The notes under the pieces are model-generated. The model did no database searches, was not told the origin of the DNA, and saw only the letters and a program-made list of their open reading frames with translations. A stretch of 64,000 bases of DNA from Gremmenia infestans (taxonomy: Eukaryota; Ascomycota; Leotiomycetes; Helotiales; Hamatocanthoscyphaceae): positions 1,240,001 to 1,304,000 of the forward strand of contig JAFEVB010000010.1 in the NCBI GenBank assembly GCA_032629725.1, given 5' to 3'. Every line of letters starts with the position of its first letter. The first letter of the stretch is position 1. Made by a program: the position numbers and the translations under genes. This document shows, one piece after another, positions 34,244 to 44,927 of this stretch.

Positions 34244-34449
34244 AATTGTGGAGTGCGAGAAGATAGATGGACATTGTTGTACCTGTTTTTGGAGGTTATT
34301 TTTGACTTTCCACGCGATCTTTTAGCGCACGGCACAGGCTTGGAGCGAGATCCTGGGGTATTTTCAGGAACCCCCCTTCTTTTCTGCCCCACTTTTCAAC
34401 TGAGAGAGGGATTTACCAGTGCAAATAACATCAATGATATTCTTTCCTA

Positions 34450-34898
34450 TCACACCAAGGGTGTAGATGATAAAAAGGTGTCCCTTCGAGTTGAGAGAAC
34501 ATAGACAGGAAGGATCCATGGCGAGGAGCTTTGATCCATCTGCCAGAGATTTTGTCAGCATAAGCCAAAAGAGATGATAAGGCTGGTGATTGTACCTCAG
34601 GTTCCTGAGGAGATTTTGGCTGCTGGATTTCTTCTTCTACCAAGCGCTCTTTCCCTTTTGAGACGTTGAAGCAGAAAAATCCGAGAAAATGATCCCGCCA
34701 AGTATATTTTGGGGCTCGGTAGTTCACACGGTTGTGGTGATCACTTTTATCAATGTCTTCAACGAGGCCCGGATCATTCTCCACAAGTGTGATGCGAGAT
34801 CTGCTAGATCTTTGGGAGGCGGTAACCGAGAGAGAGCGACGACGGTTGGCAGAAAAATTGCCAGGCAAGTTCGCAGACAGGAAACCGTTGCTAGCCAT
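34450..34898 (-). CDS. Small unidentified protein, 130 aa (tentative)
   Basis: Two exons on the minus strand, 34898-34596 and 34539-34450, with a 56-bp intron (GTACAA donor, TGCTGAC branch, GGCAG acceptor). Without splicing the frame would stay open a little further, so the intron is supported only by its signals. The N-terminal third is Ser/Arg-rich (NRRRSLSVTASQRSS). The centre has an aromatic motif KYTWRDHFLGFFCFN. The C-terminus after splicing reads SSSPWILPVYVLSTRRDTF. A plus-strand frame from ATG 34753 with a hydrophobic stretch overlaps it; only one is likely real. I favour the minus strand because of the intron and the aromatic motif. No family is recognised. Confidence 0.4.
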
Positions 34899-37164
34899 AG
34901 TGCTGGTGAGTCTACCTGTCCTAGCAGTTTTGTCGTTTGCCACAATTTATACTCGGTTACACAGAACAATTGCGATTCGACAGTTTGGTCCTTGTGGATA
35001 ATAGGACCTTGTTTACCTTATATAATGGAAGCGGTTCTGGTAAACGACTGGTTCGCCACGGAGAAGCAAAAAGAAAGAGCCTCACTTGACAGCTGCTTAC
35101 GCTTAAATTTGGTGGAGGCTGAGTAACAAGGTGGAAAAGCTTGCCTCGTGGGTCCGTTGTCCTGTTTTGGAGTGCTGACTTGGGGCCAGAACACGTTTGG
35201 TGTTGAGTCGGGTCGTACCATTTTCCCGCGTCCGACAAGAAGCCTTCCCATTCATTGATTCTTTTTAGGCAGCGCCTAAGGCAATTGCACGGCCACTGTG
35301 AAGACGGCAGACTTTTCAACCTCATGGCAATGGTCGGGCGATACCTTACTGAAGAGTGTATTGGGGGCGCATGACTGAAGCGGTGAGCAGAAAGAATTCG
35401 GGGTGTGATTCGCGTTCTTAAGCGGATGTGACTCGTAGGCTGCTGATGTGCGATGTATACCAACCATTCTTCGAAGACCCACCTCCAAATCCAAACTTAC
35501 TCAAGAAGCTCGTGTCTTGTTGTCAGATCTTTACCAAGCCTTAGGCCAGTCAGTCTGCCTGCCCTAAGAAATTGAGCCACTATTCAAAAGCACGGCTCGC
35601 AATATGGTTCGCAGTGTTAGTTGCTTCTGTCCCTATTAAAGAGTGATCTCCTCTCAAACAAGAAGAGTGATCTCCTCTCAAACAAGAAGAGTGATGGAAG
35701 TTTCAATCGTTCGTGTGCTTCGAGCCCCAGTGAGCGAGAAGGCTATCAATTCGCCTGATAGTGAAGCGTAAAAGTGGCTCTGGTATAAGGACAGTCGCTA
35801 TACATGTTTCTTATAGAATCGCGGTTCGTGACTTTCAAAGGCCAAAGAATTTCATTGTATTTCATACGTATGAACAAGCTGTTTAAAAGTCTTCGAGCTC
35901 AGTGGCATGTAGTCTTTCATATATCCCGAGACTGTCTATCAAGGCATCAACCATGTGAGCATTTACAAGGCTGTTGATATTAATTTATCTAGCAGCAGAG
36001 CCTCTTATCGTTGACATTTTCGTCGATGTGCATGCAAGTTGCATAATCACACCTGTTCAGTCTGACAAAGAAACACTCTGACCCCGCAGATGGGAGTAAG
36101 CTGTGCCAGCGCATCAGCAGCATATCTCGGCCAATTGAGGCTCTCTTCGAATTTGCAATTCAAGCCTTTTTTTGCAAAGCGACACAGCCCGTTTTCCCAA
36201 CCATTCAGCCCACTGTCCCCTCTATTTTTAATTCATCTACGAATTTACCTTGGACGATAGTTGTTATTGCTGGTCGAGCTATTCCAGTTCTGGATACAGG
36301 ACAGGCTTGCTCATAACACCTTGCTATGAAAGGCTTGGAAGCTTATCCGGCCCAAAACAAGATTCTCAGCAATGCGCAAGTGTGGTGGCACAACTATTAT
36401 TTGCCTTCTCACATATAAATATACAGAGGCTAATGCATGCACTGCAATATTTTATCTATTCGTCAAGATATGCTATCTTCAAATCTGAAAGGCCGTGTAG
36501 CTATGCTTGTTGCCCGACAGGTGAGCCAGCGTCGCAGCTTGCCCTTCAAGATTTGGGGAATGTTGAATTAATTTAAGGTCCACGAGGTTAGACCAGTCTT
36601 TAAAAGACTTTGCATTCTCAAGTCATTGTAACATGGAATCGAGCAAGAAAACTACTGTGTTCTGCAACTACTTAATAATGCAATAGTAAGATGTTTGACC
36701 AGTGATCCTCGCTGTGTAGGCTGTGTAAAGGGAGTACTGGGAGACAATTTGATCGGTCTGATTTCTGCAGCGAAGGAAGCCATTGCGACCGACGTATACA
36801 GTCCAGACGCAACTTCTTGCTCTCGCATACAGCCACTCTCTCCCACCCTGAGCATCATGGGCTGAAGTTGCCCGGATCCGCATATCACGGAATGAAATGT
36901 ATGTATGGTCCAATGACCAGCTCATATTCCTGCGGGTGACATTAGATCCCCTACAGTGATTTGAACAGTACAGCATCGGGCAGACTCGTGGGCCGATTAT
37001 CAACGTGATTTTGAATACTGGGTTTTGTGAAGCTGAGCCTATTTGAACGGTCCGTTTTATGTTGGATATCATAGTTATTACTTCGTATCTGATCTTCGTG
37101 AGACCTCTTTTACCAGACTCCAGAACCTTTGCTCACTTGAATCATCTTCACCGCATTCGATAAC
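34899..37164. other. 2.3-kb gene-free stretch
   Basis: Apart from a 24-bp direct repeat (35641-35688), I see no gene, relic or element. The last few hundred bases are upstream of the DUF6594 gene. Confidence 0.45.
35641..35695. repeat. 24-bp unit duplicated in tandem
   Basis: GAGTGATCTCCTCTCAAACA plus AGAA occurs at 35641-35664 and again at 35665-35688, identical, followed by the first seven bases of a third unit. It is a recent tandem duplication in non-coding DNA. Confidence 0.9.
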
Positions 37165-38551
37165 ATGGTCTCACCCGATCTTAATATTGAAAGCTCCAAC
37201 CAACATGGTAGCTTTTCGCCAGCCTTATCAAGCCCTACAAACTCCTCAAGATCAGGCGATGATACAATAGTAATGGCTGAATCTACAACATCTTCCACGG
37301 ATCATGAGTGTAATTACTGTAACAGTAACTGGAAAAAGATGGTGGAAGGACTGTCAGACCCCGAGGATAACCCCCAACTACCGCTGCATGGATGGCCTGA
37401 ACTTGCACAGCTAATCAACAAAAATCCCGATCTAGAAGCCTTCCAACCGTTCAGAGAGCTTCATATAAAGAGTCTGCTCTACTATCAAGCCGAGCTAGAC
37501 GGATTGAAAAGCAGTCTCCATGACACCGAGTGGAACGACCATCGATACGGGGAGTTTGTACAAGCAGGAAATATCGGCAAGAGGGTGGACCAATTGCTCG
37601 ACTGTGAACACAACGAGACTAAGGAAGGGCGCTATCAACTAGAATTGATAAAGAAAATTCGCCAGGTTCTCAAAGATTATAGTAAGTTGAATGCCTAATA
37701 CTCAGTTCGGCGCTGATCATATCGTTCCATTCCTCTAGGTGAGGCTCTTCTCCTCTACAGAGAGATATCCGCCCTCCCACAAGCCGACAAACTCAATGTG
37801 AATAGCCTCCGGGTTTGGCTGAGGAACATCCATGGAGATAACATTCCAATAAGTGGGCATGGCCATGACATATGGGGGAAAATTACCCAGGAGAAGGATG
37901 CGCCAGCCTCCCTCGCACGGCAATTTGGCCACCTCCTACTCAGTATATTCTGGACCAGGAAAGTTAAAAGAGGCGAGGAAGACGACCTAGATCTTATCGT
38001 TCCTCGCCATGATCACAAAGTTGACGGCTTCACCCGATGGGTCGCCAGCGAAGGCGTGCGGTTTTGGGAGAACGTCCGGGAGAGCATCCGGGAGCGCTGG
38101 AAAGATAACAAGAGGAAAATGTGTCTACCATTCTTTGAGAGCCCAGCGACGCCGGATTCCGCCCAAGAGAAACGAATAAACACGGGAGAGATAGAGCCGA
38201 CACTTACAAAGTACAGCGAACATAGCATTCTCCAATTCACCTCTGTTGTCGCGACCGTGCTTGCGTGTCTCCTACCTACCGCAGCGATAGCTGTGCTCTC
38301 CAATATGCACACCACGGGAAAATTGCTAGGCCTCATTGCTGGCTTTACTACGGCCTTCGCGCTGGGCCTTATGATGCTGACGGATGCTGGGACCTCGAGG
38401 GTACAGATATTCACTGCTACCGCTGCGTAAGTCAGGTTCTTCCATGTGGGATGTCGCAATTAATTTGTTTACTAACCTATTGTTCAGCTTTTCCGCTGTT
38501 CTGGTTGTCTTTGTCCAGAACCAAAACCAATCAGGACAGACGGCTAATTGA
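37165..38551 (+). CDS. DUF6594 domain membrane protein, 422 aa
   Basis: Three exons, 37165-37681, 37739-38426 and 38488-38551, with introns of 57 and 61 bp and consensus sites; the second has an ACTAACC branch. DUF6594 is a Pezizomycotina-specific family of unknown function. The first half has the family's soluble helical domain: GWPELAQLINKNPDLEAFQP then FRELHIKSLLYYQAELDGLK, then coiled helices up to VLKDYS. The C-terminus has hydrophobic segments at about 355-375 (VVATVLACLLPTAAIAVLS) and 380-400, ending with TATAAFSAVLVVFVQN split across the last intron, a typical family ending. The N-terminal 45 residues are Ser/Thr-rich. It sits between HET genes, a common neighbourhood for this family, though any link to incompatibility is inference. 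Confidence 0.85.
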
Positions 38552-39198
38552 TGTCAAATGCGGAAGAAAAGAATTGGATCTACTAGTGGCGCTTGTGGTT
38601 ACTTTCCATTTGGCTCCCGGGTATTTCTTGCAATGCTGGGATGCTTTTGACGCTTGTAGCTGGTGTCGCGCTTTTTCCTTGGCGTGACCGAGAACTGGCA
38701 ACGACGAGTGGGTGATGTTTTATGAAATTTCAATGGAAATTCATTCGGCATAAGAGACCCTTCTATCCCTGTAAGCAGCAAATTGTGACGCGGGACTTTC
38801 TTCCGCATATAGATTCTTTCAGCATAAAGGAAATTTGGCTTGGATTGATGGAATACTAGGAAGGAAGCTGGTTTACCTTAATAAAAATCATCTAACTAAC
38901 TTTGATATTTTACGACTTACGCTACATTCAGCTAATATGTGTTTTTGAAAGCGAGGATAGTGATTGCCGATTTTGAAATAACGGTCGTTGGCGTCACAAA
39001 TCTTGCGCTGCGCAGATACCCGCACAATAATGGTGCGATGGACTGACCTTTAGTATATTGTATCAAGGGATACGATTCAACATCCATACCCCAGTGGATT
39101 TTAAGATACTTTCCCCCCAGATAAAGTATTTCAAACAAAGCTCATTGCTTCCATACTGTCCGGCCGACACAGTTCGTCTCACAGCACGACCACACAAG
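38552..39198. other. Intergenic, nothing recognised
   Basis: About 650 bp between the DUF6594 gene and the 2EXR-like gene. Only shadow frames are present. Confidence 0.4.
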
Positions 39199-40371
39199 AT
39201 GGATCAATTTGAGATTAGTTTTATTAAGTTTCCCGCAAAATACATGCTACAGCTCTTACCTAGCAGTTTGGAAACAAAAACAAAGGAAGGTAATGTGAAC
39301 GAATCCTTTGGCGCTATCGACAACTTTGCCAAGAGATATGAAGCACCGCTTTCACAATCACTGTATACATCCATAAGTAAGTGCTCCACCAGAACAGTCT
39401 TTTTATTGTGAATTAACTAACTGCTGGAAGCTCAGAGTATTACACCTCCAGAGTCCTGGTATCATCATCTCACTACGTTTGTTCTTCAATACAGCAACTT
39501 TGGACATGAAGTTTCTACGCCACAAGCACATCATGCGTTTCGACGAGCTCACGGTGGCACTAGATTTGGCATCCGCAAGCTCGGAAGCCTCTCATGTGGC
39601 ACGATCAAAATACAAGCCAATTCTCAATCCTGCTTTCCATTGTCCCTACCCGCTTTCGACCACCATTCACATCAATCTGGAAACGGACACAGTGTTGAAA
39701 GACTTGTTATCAAATAATTCTGGGATCCCGACAAATGGAGGCCTTTCAAGTAGGGCAGATCGATTTTGCAGTTGTATGATGGCGACCTCAAGCAGCAATT
39801 ATTGATCCGACGGTTCATTGGCTTGTCAAAAGTCAAACACCTGGCGTTGATGTTTGAATTTTGGAATTTTCCAGACACCATCAAGTTGTACTCAATCTTG
39901 CAAGTCTGTTGCCCAAAGCTCAAAACTTTGACCATCTGTGTATCAAGTCAGAACAAACTGCGAGAGTCTTTCTATGAATTGGAGTTGATAGACATCGATT
40001 CAAATATTCTTGACTACGCATGGTTTAGACCCAGCTTTGAGCCAAACAGGAAGCTCAAACGACAGTCAAAATGTTTACTTTATGCTGAGATGATTCGTCT
40101 AGTAGCCTCGAAAAGACTTCTCTTCTCCCAGTATTCCTGGTTCATCGAGAGCTTTGGTCTGGAATGGAATCCGACTCTTAAAGTAAAATCACTGGCCCGA
40201 TTGAGGAAAGACAGATCACGATATCTTCTCTACAAAGAAGAAGTCGAAGAAGGTGCATTTTCAGAGAACAGTTCTAGCTCCTTAGCTTATGTGCGCTTGA
40301 CAGAAAGTGAAGGTCGGGTTTTCAGCAGGTATGATGGGATTGAACGCTTGTTCTCCGAAGCCGAGGTCTGA
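39199..40371 (+). CDS. 2EXR-like protein, 343 aa (three-exon model)
   Basis: Exons 39199-39376, 39438-39691 and 39772-40371. Intron 1 (GTAAGT, ACTAACT branch) uses the second AG of CAGAG. Intron 2 has a weaker donor GTGTTG. With these joins the frame closes and reads family-like text across both junctions: SEASHVARSKYKPILN, then TTIHINLETDT joined to LYDGDLKQQLL, then LSKVKHLALMFEFW. This order (ESR-like helix, I.FN...DTL strand, SKVKHLAL strand) is that of fungal 2EXR proteins, abundant in Leotiomycetes and of unknown function. The usual N-terminal FPxLPxELRxKIW motif is not recognisable, so the copy is divergent. If intron 2 is not real the gene is broken. Confidence 0.5.
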
Positions 40372-40738
40372 GAGTATGGGGGCAAACCATTGATGATCGG
40401 AATTCTGTGCAGTGTTGCGTTGGACCATAGTACAAGGACGGAACCAATCTAGCAACAATTAGTGCCACTGCGATCGTAGAAGGATATTCTCCCATACGAG
40501 GTGGAACAATGCAAGAGTATATTCAACGCTTATATCAAAGTGATTCAAGCCAAAGAGATAAGGTTAGAACGGAATTTGAATTAAGTCTGTAATAGCACTT
40601 GCTCGTTCAGAGAGTCCAAAGCGTGAGGTTGTCGCTGTTTGCTATAAGAGAACACAGCGTTGGAAATTGACGATGTCTATCGTATCCATCACCTTGTTGA
40701 CCAATAACTCGTATCTCTGGTGACACAACACGGTCTTA
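40372..40738. other. Intergenic, nothing recognised
   Basis: About 370 bp between the 2EXR-like gene and MITE copy 2; no gene seen. Confidence 0.4.
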
Positions 40739-40944
40739 ACTCCTTTTGTGTTTTACGGCCTTCGCCACAAAATTCCCAATGCTCCTAATGCTAGATAGAC
40801 AAAAGCGGCAGTCACTATGGTTGACTTTTAATGTCCCACGCGGACTGGCACATTATAAAGTGGTGCCGCTTTTCTTATCTACCGCAAGGCTTCTTCAAGT
40901 AGCAGCGGTTTGTTGTGGTCACGGCCGTAAGACACTGTAGGAGT
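40739..40944. mobile_element. MITE copy 2 (about 206 bp), inverted relative to copy 1
   Basis: Flanked by TA on both sides (40737-40738 and 40945-40946). The left end reads ACTCCTTTTGTGTTTTACGG; the right end, reverse-complemented, reads ACTCCTACAGTGTCTTACGG. The interior is the reverse complement of copy 1 at about 1843-1918: GACTTTTAATGTCCCACGC corresponds to copy 1's GCGTGGGACATTAAAAGTC. The inner repeat AAAAGCGGCA / TGCCGCTTTTC is kept. The intact TA pair supports TA target-site duplication. It ends 107 bp upstream of the start codon of the dehydrogenase gene. Confidence 0.9.
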
Positions 40945-41051
40945 TAACTCCGACCCGTCGCATTCTTCTCCCTACATCCCAACCTCCTCAAGATCATCAG
41001 TGATGATCTCAACCAGTGGAACTCAAATCCCACCAAAATATCAATCTCATA

Positions 41052-42116
41052 ATGGCGAACCAGAACCAAGGGAAGAGTCAGAACCTGGCAGCGGTGCTAG
41101 AAAAGCCTATGGCGAGACTGACGACTGTTTCGCGGCCAATCCCGACTCCGGGGCCTGACGAACTCGTCGTTCGCAACTACGCCGTTGCGGCCAACCCCGT
41201 GGACTGGAAGATACAACACTTCGGTGCCGTCATAAACAAATATCCAACAGTCCTGGGAAGTGACGGCTGTGGTGTGGTTACGGCTGTGGGTTCTGCTATC
41301 TCCAAATTCAGAATCGGAGACAGGGTCACGGGTTTCGCTGCAGTCATCTACAACAACGACTTGAATCACGGTGCGTGGCAGACATATACTGTCCTGAGAG
41401 AGATTGCGACGACCAAGATCCCCGATCGCATGACCTATGAGGAAGGATGCGTTTTCCCAATGGCCATGGCAACCTCAGCTATCGCGCTCTTCGTCCACCT
41501 CGGGATCTCCCGCCCTACAGGACAGCCTACTCTACAGAAGTCAGGGATTCTGATCTGGGGTGCCTCCTCCTCAGTTGGAATCTCGGCTCTGCAATTGGCT
41601 AAGAACCTGGGCTTCAAAGTCTTCGTAACAGCGAGTCCAACCCACCATCGATATCTCCGCTCCCTCGGGGCCTTCGACGTGTTCGATTATCACGACCCCG
41701 CAGTGGTTGGGAAAATTTCAGCTTCCGCTCGCTCTGCCGGGACACCCATCAGGCTGGGATTTGACGCAGTCACGGAAGGGACGAGTGCAAGGCAGTCTGC
41801 AGATGTTCTAATTGCTTTTGGCAGCGCAGGATCCAAATTGGTCCTGGTGCTTCCGTGGTCCGAGAATGAGCTAAAGCCGGAAGGGATGGAGATTTCAATG
41901 ACTGTAGCGGGCCGGGCAGGAACAGATCAATCCGAACTGGGAGCTTGGTTCTTCAATGATTATCTGCAGGATTTGTTGAAGAATGGGAGTATAGTTCCGG
42001 CACCGAAGATAGAAATTGCTGGAGGGGGAATTGCTGCTACTCAGAAGGTCATCGATAAGCTCAAGGCAGGTGTCAGTGGGACGAAACTTGTTGTAACTTT
42101 AGCAGATGCAGAATAG
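41052..42116 (+). CDS. Zinc-independent MDR-family dehydrogenase / enoyl reductase-like, 354 aa
   Basis: A single exon from ATG 41052. The medium-chain dehydrogenase/reductase family reduces carbonyls or enoyl groups with NAD(P)H. The N-terminal GroES-like domain has PGPDELVVRNYAVAANPVDW and the LGSDGCGVVTAVG motif, followed by FRIGDRV. The Rossmann domain has ILIWGASSSVGISALQLAKN, a variant of the GxGxxG loop. The catalytic-zinc Cys/His pattern of alcohol dehydrogenases is missing, placing it with quinone-oxidoreductase-like and trans-acting enoyl-reductase-like members. No polyketide synthase gene is nearby, so a secondary-metabolite role has no support here. MITE copy 2 lies in the promoter and could affect expression. 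Confidence 0.88.
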   Translation: MANQNQGKSQNLAAVLEKPMARLTTVSRPIPTPGPDELVVRNYAVAANPVDWKIQHFGAVINKYPTVLGSDGCGVVTAVGSAISKFRIGDRVTGFAAVIYNNDLNHGAWQTYTVLREIATTKIPDRMTYEEGCVFPMAMATSAIALFVHLGISRPTGQPTLQKSGILIWGASSSVGISALQLAKNLGFKVFVTASPTHHRYLRSLGAFDVFDYHDPAVVGKISASARSAGTPIRLGFDAVTEGTSARQSADVLIAFGSAGSKLVLVLPWSENELKPEGMEISMTVAGRAGTDQSELGAWFFNDYLQDLLKNGSIVPAPKIEIAGGGIAATQKVIDKLKAGVSGTKLVVTLADAE

Positions 42117-42507
42117 AGACACAAAGAGGCCCAAAAGGTGAAGGAAAAATAAAAAGGGGTGAGAATAAACATGGGATTTTGTACACAAATTTTCTGCTGC
42201 TAGGCTTCGTTTGTGACACCAGTAAAGTTCAATGTACATTAGAACAGCTACAATTCGTAAACTGAAGAAATAATAAGATATCTTCAATCTGAACTTCTTA
42301 AAACACTTATATCTGAAGGTTCAATTCTTGATCGTGAACCAACTGCAAATTTTTATTGAAAATTGGTTGCGCACGGACCTCTGACGCTACAAGGCTGAAG
42401 AACAGCCTTGCCCCAAAAATCCCACCTCACCACCACAAATTCTTAATTCAAATTCTCTCAAAGATGACGACCTAAAACAAAGGAATTACCACATCTACTA
42501 TCTGAAG
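42117..42507. other. Intergenic spacer
   Basis: About 390 bp holding the dehydrogenase 3' region and the Rrn11-like gene's promoter. No further feature is seen. Confidence 0.4.
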
Positions 42508-43941
42508 ATGCCATTATTTGCTCTCCCTCTCTCCACAGCCACCAAAGCATCTACCTCAGCCCGCGTACACTTCACATCGCGCCTCCCCACCCGAAAACGA
42601 AAACGCGCATCCTCTTCCTCGTCCGATGAGGAGTATGCCCAGCAATACAGCAGCGACTTGCCACCAGCATCCACGAACCCATTGAGCTTAACGCCTGATG
42701 AGATTGCGCAATACAGGCTTGCAGGATTAGATTTGAATGAGGAGATACCTAGTGTACCGGGGTGGCCTCATAGAGGACTGCCAGGGGAGAAGCAATGGTT
42801 TACCCCTGATGCGAAGACGCAGGGGAGAGATGGAAAGGGGAAGGGAAAGCTGAGGGCTGATCATGTAGAGGATGAAGAAGGGGACAATAAGGCGGTGCCG
42901 ATGCAAGAGACGAATCGGGGACCGAAGTTACGAATGCAGCATCTTAGTGCACTCACAGCAGTGTTGCAGAGATGTCTGCTAGAGGGCGATATACCCCGCG
43001 CTAGACGGGCTTGGGCACTGCTGATTAGAGCGCAAGTTGCGGGAGCTGGGGTGGATATCAGAAGTTCTGGATACTGGGGCATTGGGGCAGAGTTGCTGAT
43101 TCGGAGTGGGGAGAGTAAGGCGAGGAATAGATTCCACGCAGACGGGGACTCCGACTATGAAGCTGATGATGAAGACAATTTGAATGACAGGGATAGGGAA
43201 CTCAATGAGGAAGGATGGGGTTCCAAAGACGGACTCCAGAGGGCGAAAGCATATTTCGAGAGGCTGATTCTACAATATCCTTACAAGAGACAGTTTCACG
43301 GAAGTGTTAGCGCGTTGGACTTTTGGCCTGCGATGGTATCATGCGAAATATACGGGATACAACATGAACTGAAGCAGAGCTTGAAAAGGATTGCAAGGGC
43401 CGAGGAGAAAGACGAAGACGAAGATGGGAGCGACAGTGATAGCGACGTCTTCGAAGATGCCGAGAGTCATGTTAGTGAGGAAGATGGCGATGCTGCTACT
43501 ATTGAGCAAAGAAGGAAAGACAGAAGAAGTTGGCGCAAAGCGGAAAAGAGATGGGCTCAGAAGGATGATGCTCGCCAAACTGCCTTATTGGCATCTGAGA
43601 GCATAGCCGGGAGGATGGATGAGCTCATGACTAGCCCACCATTTTCTGATAGTCATACACTTTTGAGGCTCCGAGGCATGCTTGCGCTTTACATAGGAGA
43701 CTTGTCTGTTCCGGCAATGCCAATCCTAGAAGATGAGGAAGGGAACGATACAGACCGAAGATTCTTAATACGGCAAAGGATCTCTGACCACGAACGGGGG
43801 AAAAGAAGCCTGGACGAGGAGCAGAGCAAGGCAAGGAAGTTGTTCAAGAAGGTTGCTGATAGCGGAGACGATTATCGTGATCTCAATGGTTTATACCTTG
43901 GAGATGACCAGGATGAGATGGAGGTTAGCTATGATGAGTGA
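42508..43941 (+). CDS. rrn11: Rrn11-like RNA polymerase I core-factor subunit, 477 aa
   Basis: A single exon, ATG 42508. Rrn11 is part of the core factor (Rrn6-Rrn7-Rrn11) that recruits RNA polymerase I to the rDNA promoter in the nucleolus. The N-terminus has a basic KRKRASSSSSDEE stretch, likely nuclear targeting. The conserved part is at about residues 145-190: LRMQHLSALTAVLQRCLLEG, then DIPRARRAWALLIRAQ, VDIR and GYWGIGAELL, a TPR-like start as in fungal Rrn11 proteins. A second helical block follows (LQRAKAYFERLILQYPY, ALDFWPAMVSCEIYGIQ). Long acidic low-complexity inserts separate the blocks. The identification is from recalled family motifs; the acidic C-terminus is not diagnostic. Confidence 0.65.
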   Translation: MPLFALPLSTATKASTSARVHFTSRLPTRKRKRASSSSSDEEYAQQYSSDLPPASTNPLSLTPDEIAQYRLAGLDLNEEIPSVPGWPHRGLPGEKQWFTPDAKTQGRDGKGKGKLRADHVEDEEGDNKAVPMQETNRGPKLRMQHLSALTAVLQRCLLEGDIPRARRAWALLIRAQVAGAGVDIRSSGYWGIGAELLIRSGESKARNRFHADGDSDYEADDEDNLNDRDRELNEEGWGSKDGLQRAKAYFERLILQYPYKRQFHGSVSALDFWPAMVSCEIYGIQHELKQSLKRIARAEEKDEDEDGSDSDSDVFEDAESHVSEEDGDAATIEQRRKDRRSWRKAEKRWAQKDDARQTALLASESIAGRMDELMTSPPFSDSHTLLRLRGMLALYIGDLSVPAMPILEDEEGNDTDRRFLIRQRISDHERGKRSLDEEQSKARKLFKKVADSGDDYRDLNGLYLGDDQDEMEVSYDE

Positions 43942-44264
43942 GCTTGATGCTTGTTTCTCAAGGCTTTCGACACATGAGGCAATGAAGGAGCCGGCTTGAC
44001 CAAGACAAGTGTCGTGCCATATTGTGCTGCCTGAGGTGGGTCAGTCCAAACATTTCACTGCCAGCTCGCTGTGGGTGTGCAAAACCATCTATTGCCATCT
44101 ATCACCATACATATTATATAAATCCAACCAACATTCTAAACTACCCTCAACCATGCAACGCTAATGCTCGTACAGTTTTTCTTCCTCCCAATTCTAACTT
44201 ACCCCTCTATCTCTTCCCACTATTCAACCAAAGCACCCCCCAATCCACAGCATCTCTGGACTCC
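43942..44264. other. Convergent 3' region
   Basis: About 320 bp between the stops of the Rrn11-like gene (plus) and the DUF7907 gene (minus); nothing else seen. Confidence 0.4.
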
Positions 44265-44927
44265 CTAAGAAGAGTAGTAAACACTCCAATCAATGCCCGC
44301 AACATCAACATAGCACCCACTGAGCGCCGGGGTCGGGTGAGTAGCCCCACTACCCGCACTACACTGCGGCAACAACACAACATCAGCACAACCCGCCGGC
44401 GTCTCATCCTGCTTCTCAAAAAGCATCACAGCGCTCGATCCACCCGTGACAGGCACCTGCTCGCAAGCATAAAAGCCCTGTCCACCAGGCGCGAACAACT
44501 TGGCAATTGGATCCGGGCCCCGCGTGATGCCCACACCCGCAGTACCCAGGCCATCATTAATGGAAATGCTGTCGGTGGCAGAAGAAGCGGCGCCGAGTAC
44601 GATTCCTGCTGGGATGGTCGGTGGTGTGCCTTCGTCGGATAGGACGTTCCCGCGGTTGAAACTAAAATCTTCTGCGGTGCCGTTGGCGTAGAAGATTCGG
44701 GGAGTCTCCGCTGCGAGGACTGCATATGCCATCCCTGCGCCGGTGTGGTAGGATGTGACGGCCCAGTTTTGGATCGAGGGCGATAGGTCTCCGGAGGTGA
44801 CATTAGCGATGAGCGTGAAGCTCTCGGTGCTGGTTTGTTGGGGGTATTGGGGGGTGGTGGCGGTTGGTGCTGCTGAGGCGAGGGTTGAAAGCAGCGCTGC
44901 TGCAGTTGCGGCTTTGATGAAGACCAT
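44265..44927 (-). CDS. Secreted DUF7907-type protein, 220 aa
   Basis: A single exon on the minus strand, ATG 44927. A clear signal peptide (MVFIKAATAAALLSTLASAA) is followed by a short Thr/Gln/Pro linker. The mature part begins TESFTLIANVTSGDLSPSIQ and has SYHTGAGMAYAVL and RIFYANGTAEDF, motifs I associate with the fungal secreted family DUF7907, of unknown function. There are few cysteines (about four, three of them in the C-terminal third) and two or three N-glycosylation sequons (NVT, NGT). It is likely extracellular or wall-associated. The 746-bp upstream region is shared with the divergent GNAT gene. Confidence 0.75.
   Translation of the reverse strand: MVFIKAATAAALLSTLASAAPTATTPQYPQQTSTESFTLIANVTSGDLSPSIQNWAVTSYHTGAGMAYAVLAAETPRIFYANGTAEDFSFNRGNVLSDEGTPPTIPAGIVLGAASSATDSISINDGLGTAGVGITRGPDPIAKLFAPGGQGFYACEQVPVTGGSSAVMLFEKQDETPAGCADVVLLPQCSAGSGATHPTPALSGCYVDVAGIDWSVYYSS

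Noticed and set aside
34753..35001. 82-codon plus-strand frame with a hydrophobic segment
   Set aside because: Overlaps the spliced minus-strand model at 34450-34898, which has intron signals; kept as an alternative only.
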